From contig FODP01000023.1 in NCBI GenBank assembly GCA_900110395.1, forward strand, positions 1 through 64,000: a stretch of 64,000 bases of DNA, written 5' to 3'. Of this stretch, positions 63,722 to 64,000 are shown one piece after another. The notes beneath the pieces are model-generated. The model was given only the letters and a program-made list of their open reading frames with translations, was not told where the DNA came from and ran no database searches. Position 1 is the stretch's first letter; every line of letters begins with the position of its first letter. The stretch is from Rhodospirillales bacterium URHD0017. Its GTDB lineage: Bacteria > Pseudomonadota > Alphaproteobacteria > Reyranellales > Reyranellaceae. The translations under genes and the position numbers were made by a program.

Positions 63722-64000
63722 ATGCGCTTCCTAGCCTTCCTCGCCATCGCCGTCCTCGCTCCCGCAATCTCGCTGGCCCAGAGCGCCGGCGAGGTCGAGC
63801 GCTGCTTCCAGAATCCTGGAGCCTGCTCCCAGGGCGGAGGAGGAGGAGGGACCGCGGCCCAGGCGCCTGCGCCAGGCGGCGGCGGCGGCGGTGGACACGC
63901 GACGACGCGGCCGGCCGCGCCGGGGCCCGACTACACGACCGTGCTGCAGAGCCCCGACCCCGATCGCAGGAAGATTCAGGAATCGCTGCGCACGCTCGAC
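63722..64000 (+). CDS. Secreted protein, 5' part, cut by the window edge
   Basis: From ATG 63722, 93 codons are visible: a signal peptide (RFLAFLAIAVLAPAISLAQ), then GEVERCFQNPGACSQG with two cysteines, a poly-Gly run, a Thr/Pro/Ala linker and DYTTVLQSPDPDRRKIQESLRTLD at the right edge. The last words resemble the start of a peptidoglycan-binding-1 helix in related secreted proteins (an inference). The start overlaps nothing and follows the previous stop by 1 bp, indicating co-translation. The catalytic or main domain is outside the window. Confidence 0.75.
   Translation, partial: MRFLAFLAIAVLAPAISLAQSAGEVERCFQNPGACSQGGGGGGTAAQAPAPGGGGGGGHATTRPAAPGPDYTTVLQSPDPDRRKIQESLRTLD

Overview
The window is high-GC (about two thirds G+C by eye), densely coded alphaproteobacterial chromosome. 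The evidence is: a separate TrpE next to a PpiD-type foldase, then divergent tpiA-secG-pyrG; a TamA-TamB pair; four Bug/TctC-type periplasmic receptors; an HWE-family histidine kinase; and many acyl-CoA enzymes. The mixture resembles soil Rhizobiales/Rhodospirillales relatives such as Reyranella, but that placement is inferred from gene content, not from a search. I see no rRNA, tRNA, CRISPR array, replication origin or intact prophage.

Layout. 1-340 is the tail and right end of an IS481-like element. 383-3808 holds a secreted protein, a winged-helix/TPR regulator, a Pro/Gly/Ala-rich secreted protein and a Bax-inhibitor-1-like membrane protein. 3901-8574 (minus) is a carbohydrate ABC importer (binding protein and two permeases, no ATPase) followed by a PPOX-fold protein and a TctC receptor. 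8749-14447 (plus) holds an acyl-CoA synthetase, a class III extradiol dioxygenase, a frameshifted zinc metallopeptidase, an MDR oxidoreductase and a 3-hydroxyisobutyrate dehydrogenase-like enzyme. 14488-21073 holds an enolase-superfamily enzyme, an AtzG-like peptide coupled to an amidase, a LysR regulator, a PEP-mutase-family lyase, a vWA protein and a flavin monooxygenase. 21173-29444 holds a TctC receptor, TrpG, an HWE kinase, a DMT exporter, a Pat-like acyl-CoA synthetase/acetyltransferase and a divergent polysaccharide deacetylase. 29529-36117 is catabolic: gamma-glutamyltransferase, citryl-CoA lyase, DUF559, HpcH/HpaI aldolase, two tandem TctC receptors and a GST.

36180-39223 (minus) stands out: a probable three-domain peptidoglycan hydrolase without a signal peptide lies next to a large lipoprotein, beside an unusually AT-rich spacer. 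39476-45060 carries two paralogous acyl-CoA dehydrogenases, an aldo/keto reductase and an ABC exporter. 45199-52263 carries a TauD dioxygenase and tamA-tamB for outer-membrane protein export. 52398-54260 is a tight DUF350 / small membrane protein / glutathionylspermidine-synthase-like operon. 54278-55868 is an SDR plus an enoyl-CoA hydratase. 55869-56329 contains only a decayed BON-domain fragment. 56330-64000 is the housekeeping block trpE-ppiD | tpiA-secG-pyrG plus two secreted proteins, the last cut by the window edge.

Many gene junctions carry long hairpins. One palindromic family occurs at four intergenic sites, two other repeat types occur near 21.1 and 40.7-42.1 kb, and simple stem-loops lie in at least five further places. 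Most catabolic genes fit a soil organism that takes up carboxylates and breaks them down as CoA thioesters. The most unusual candidates are the muralytic pair at 36-39 kb, the DUF350 operon and the AtzG-like amidase partner.
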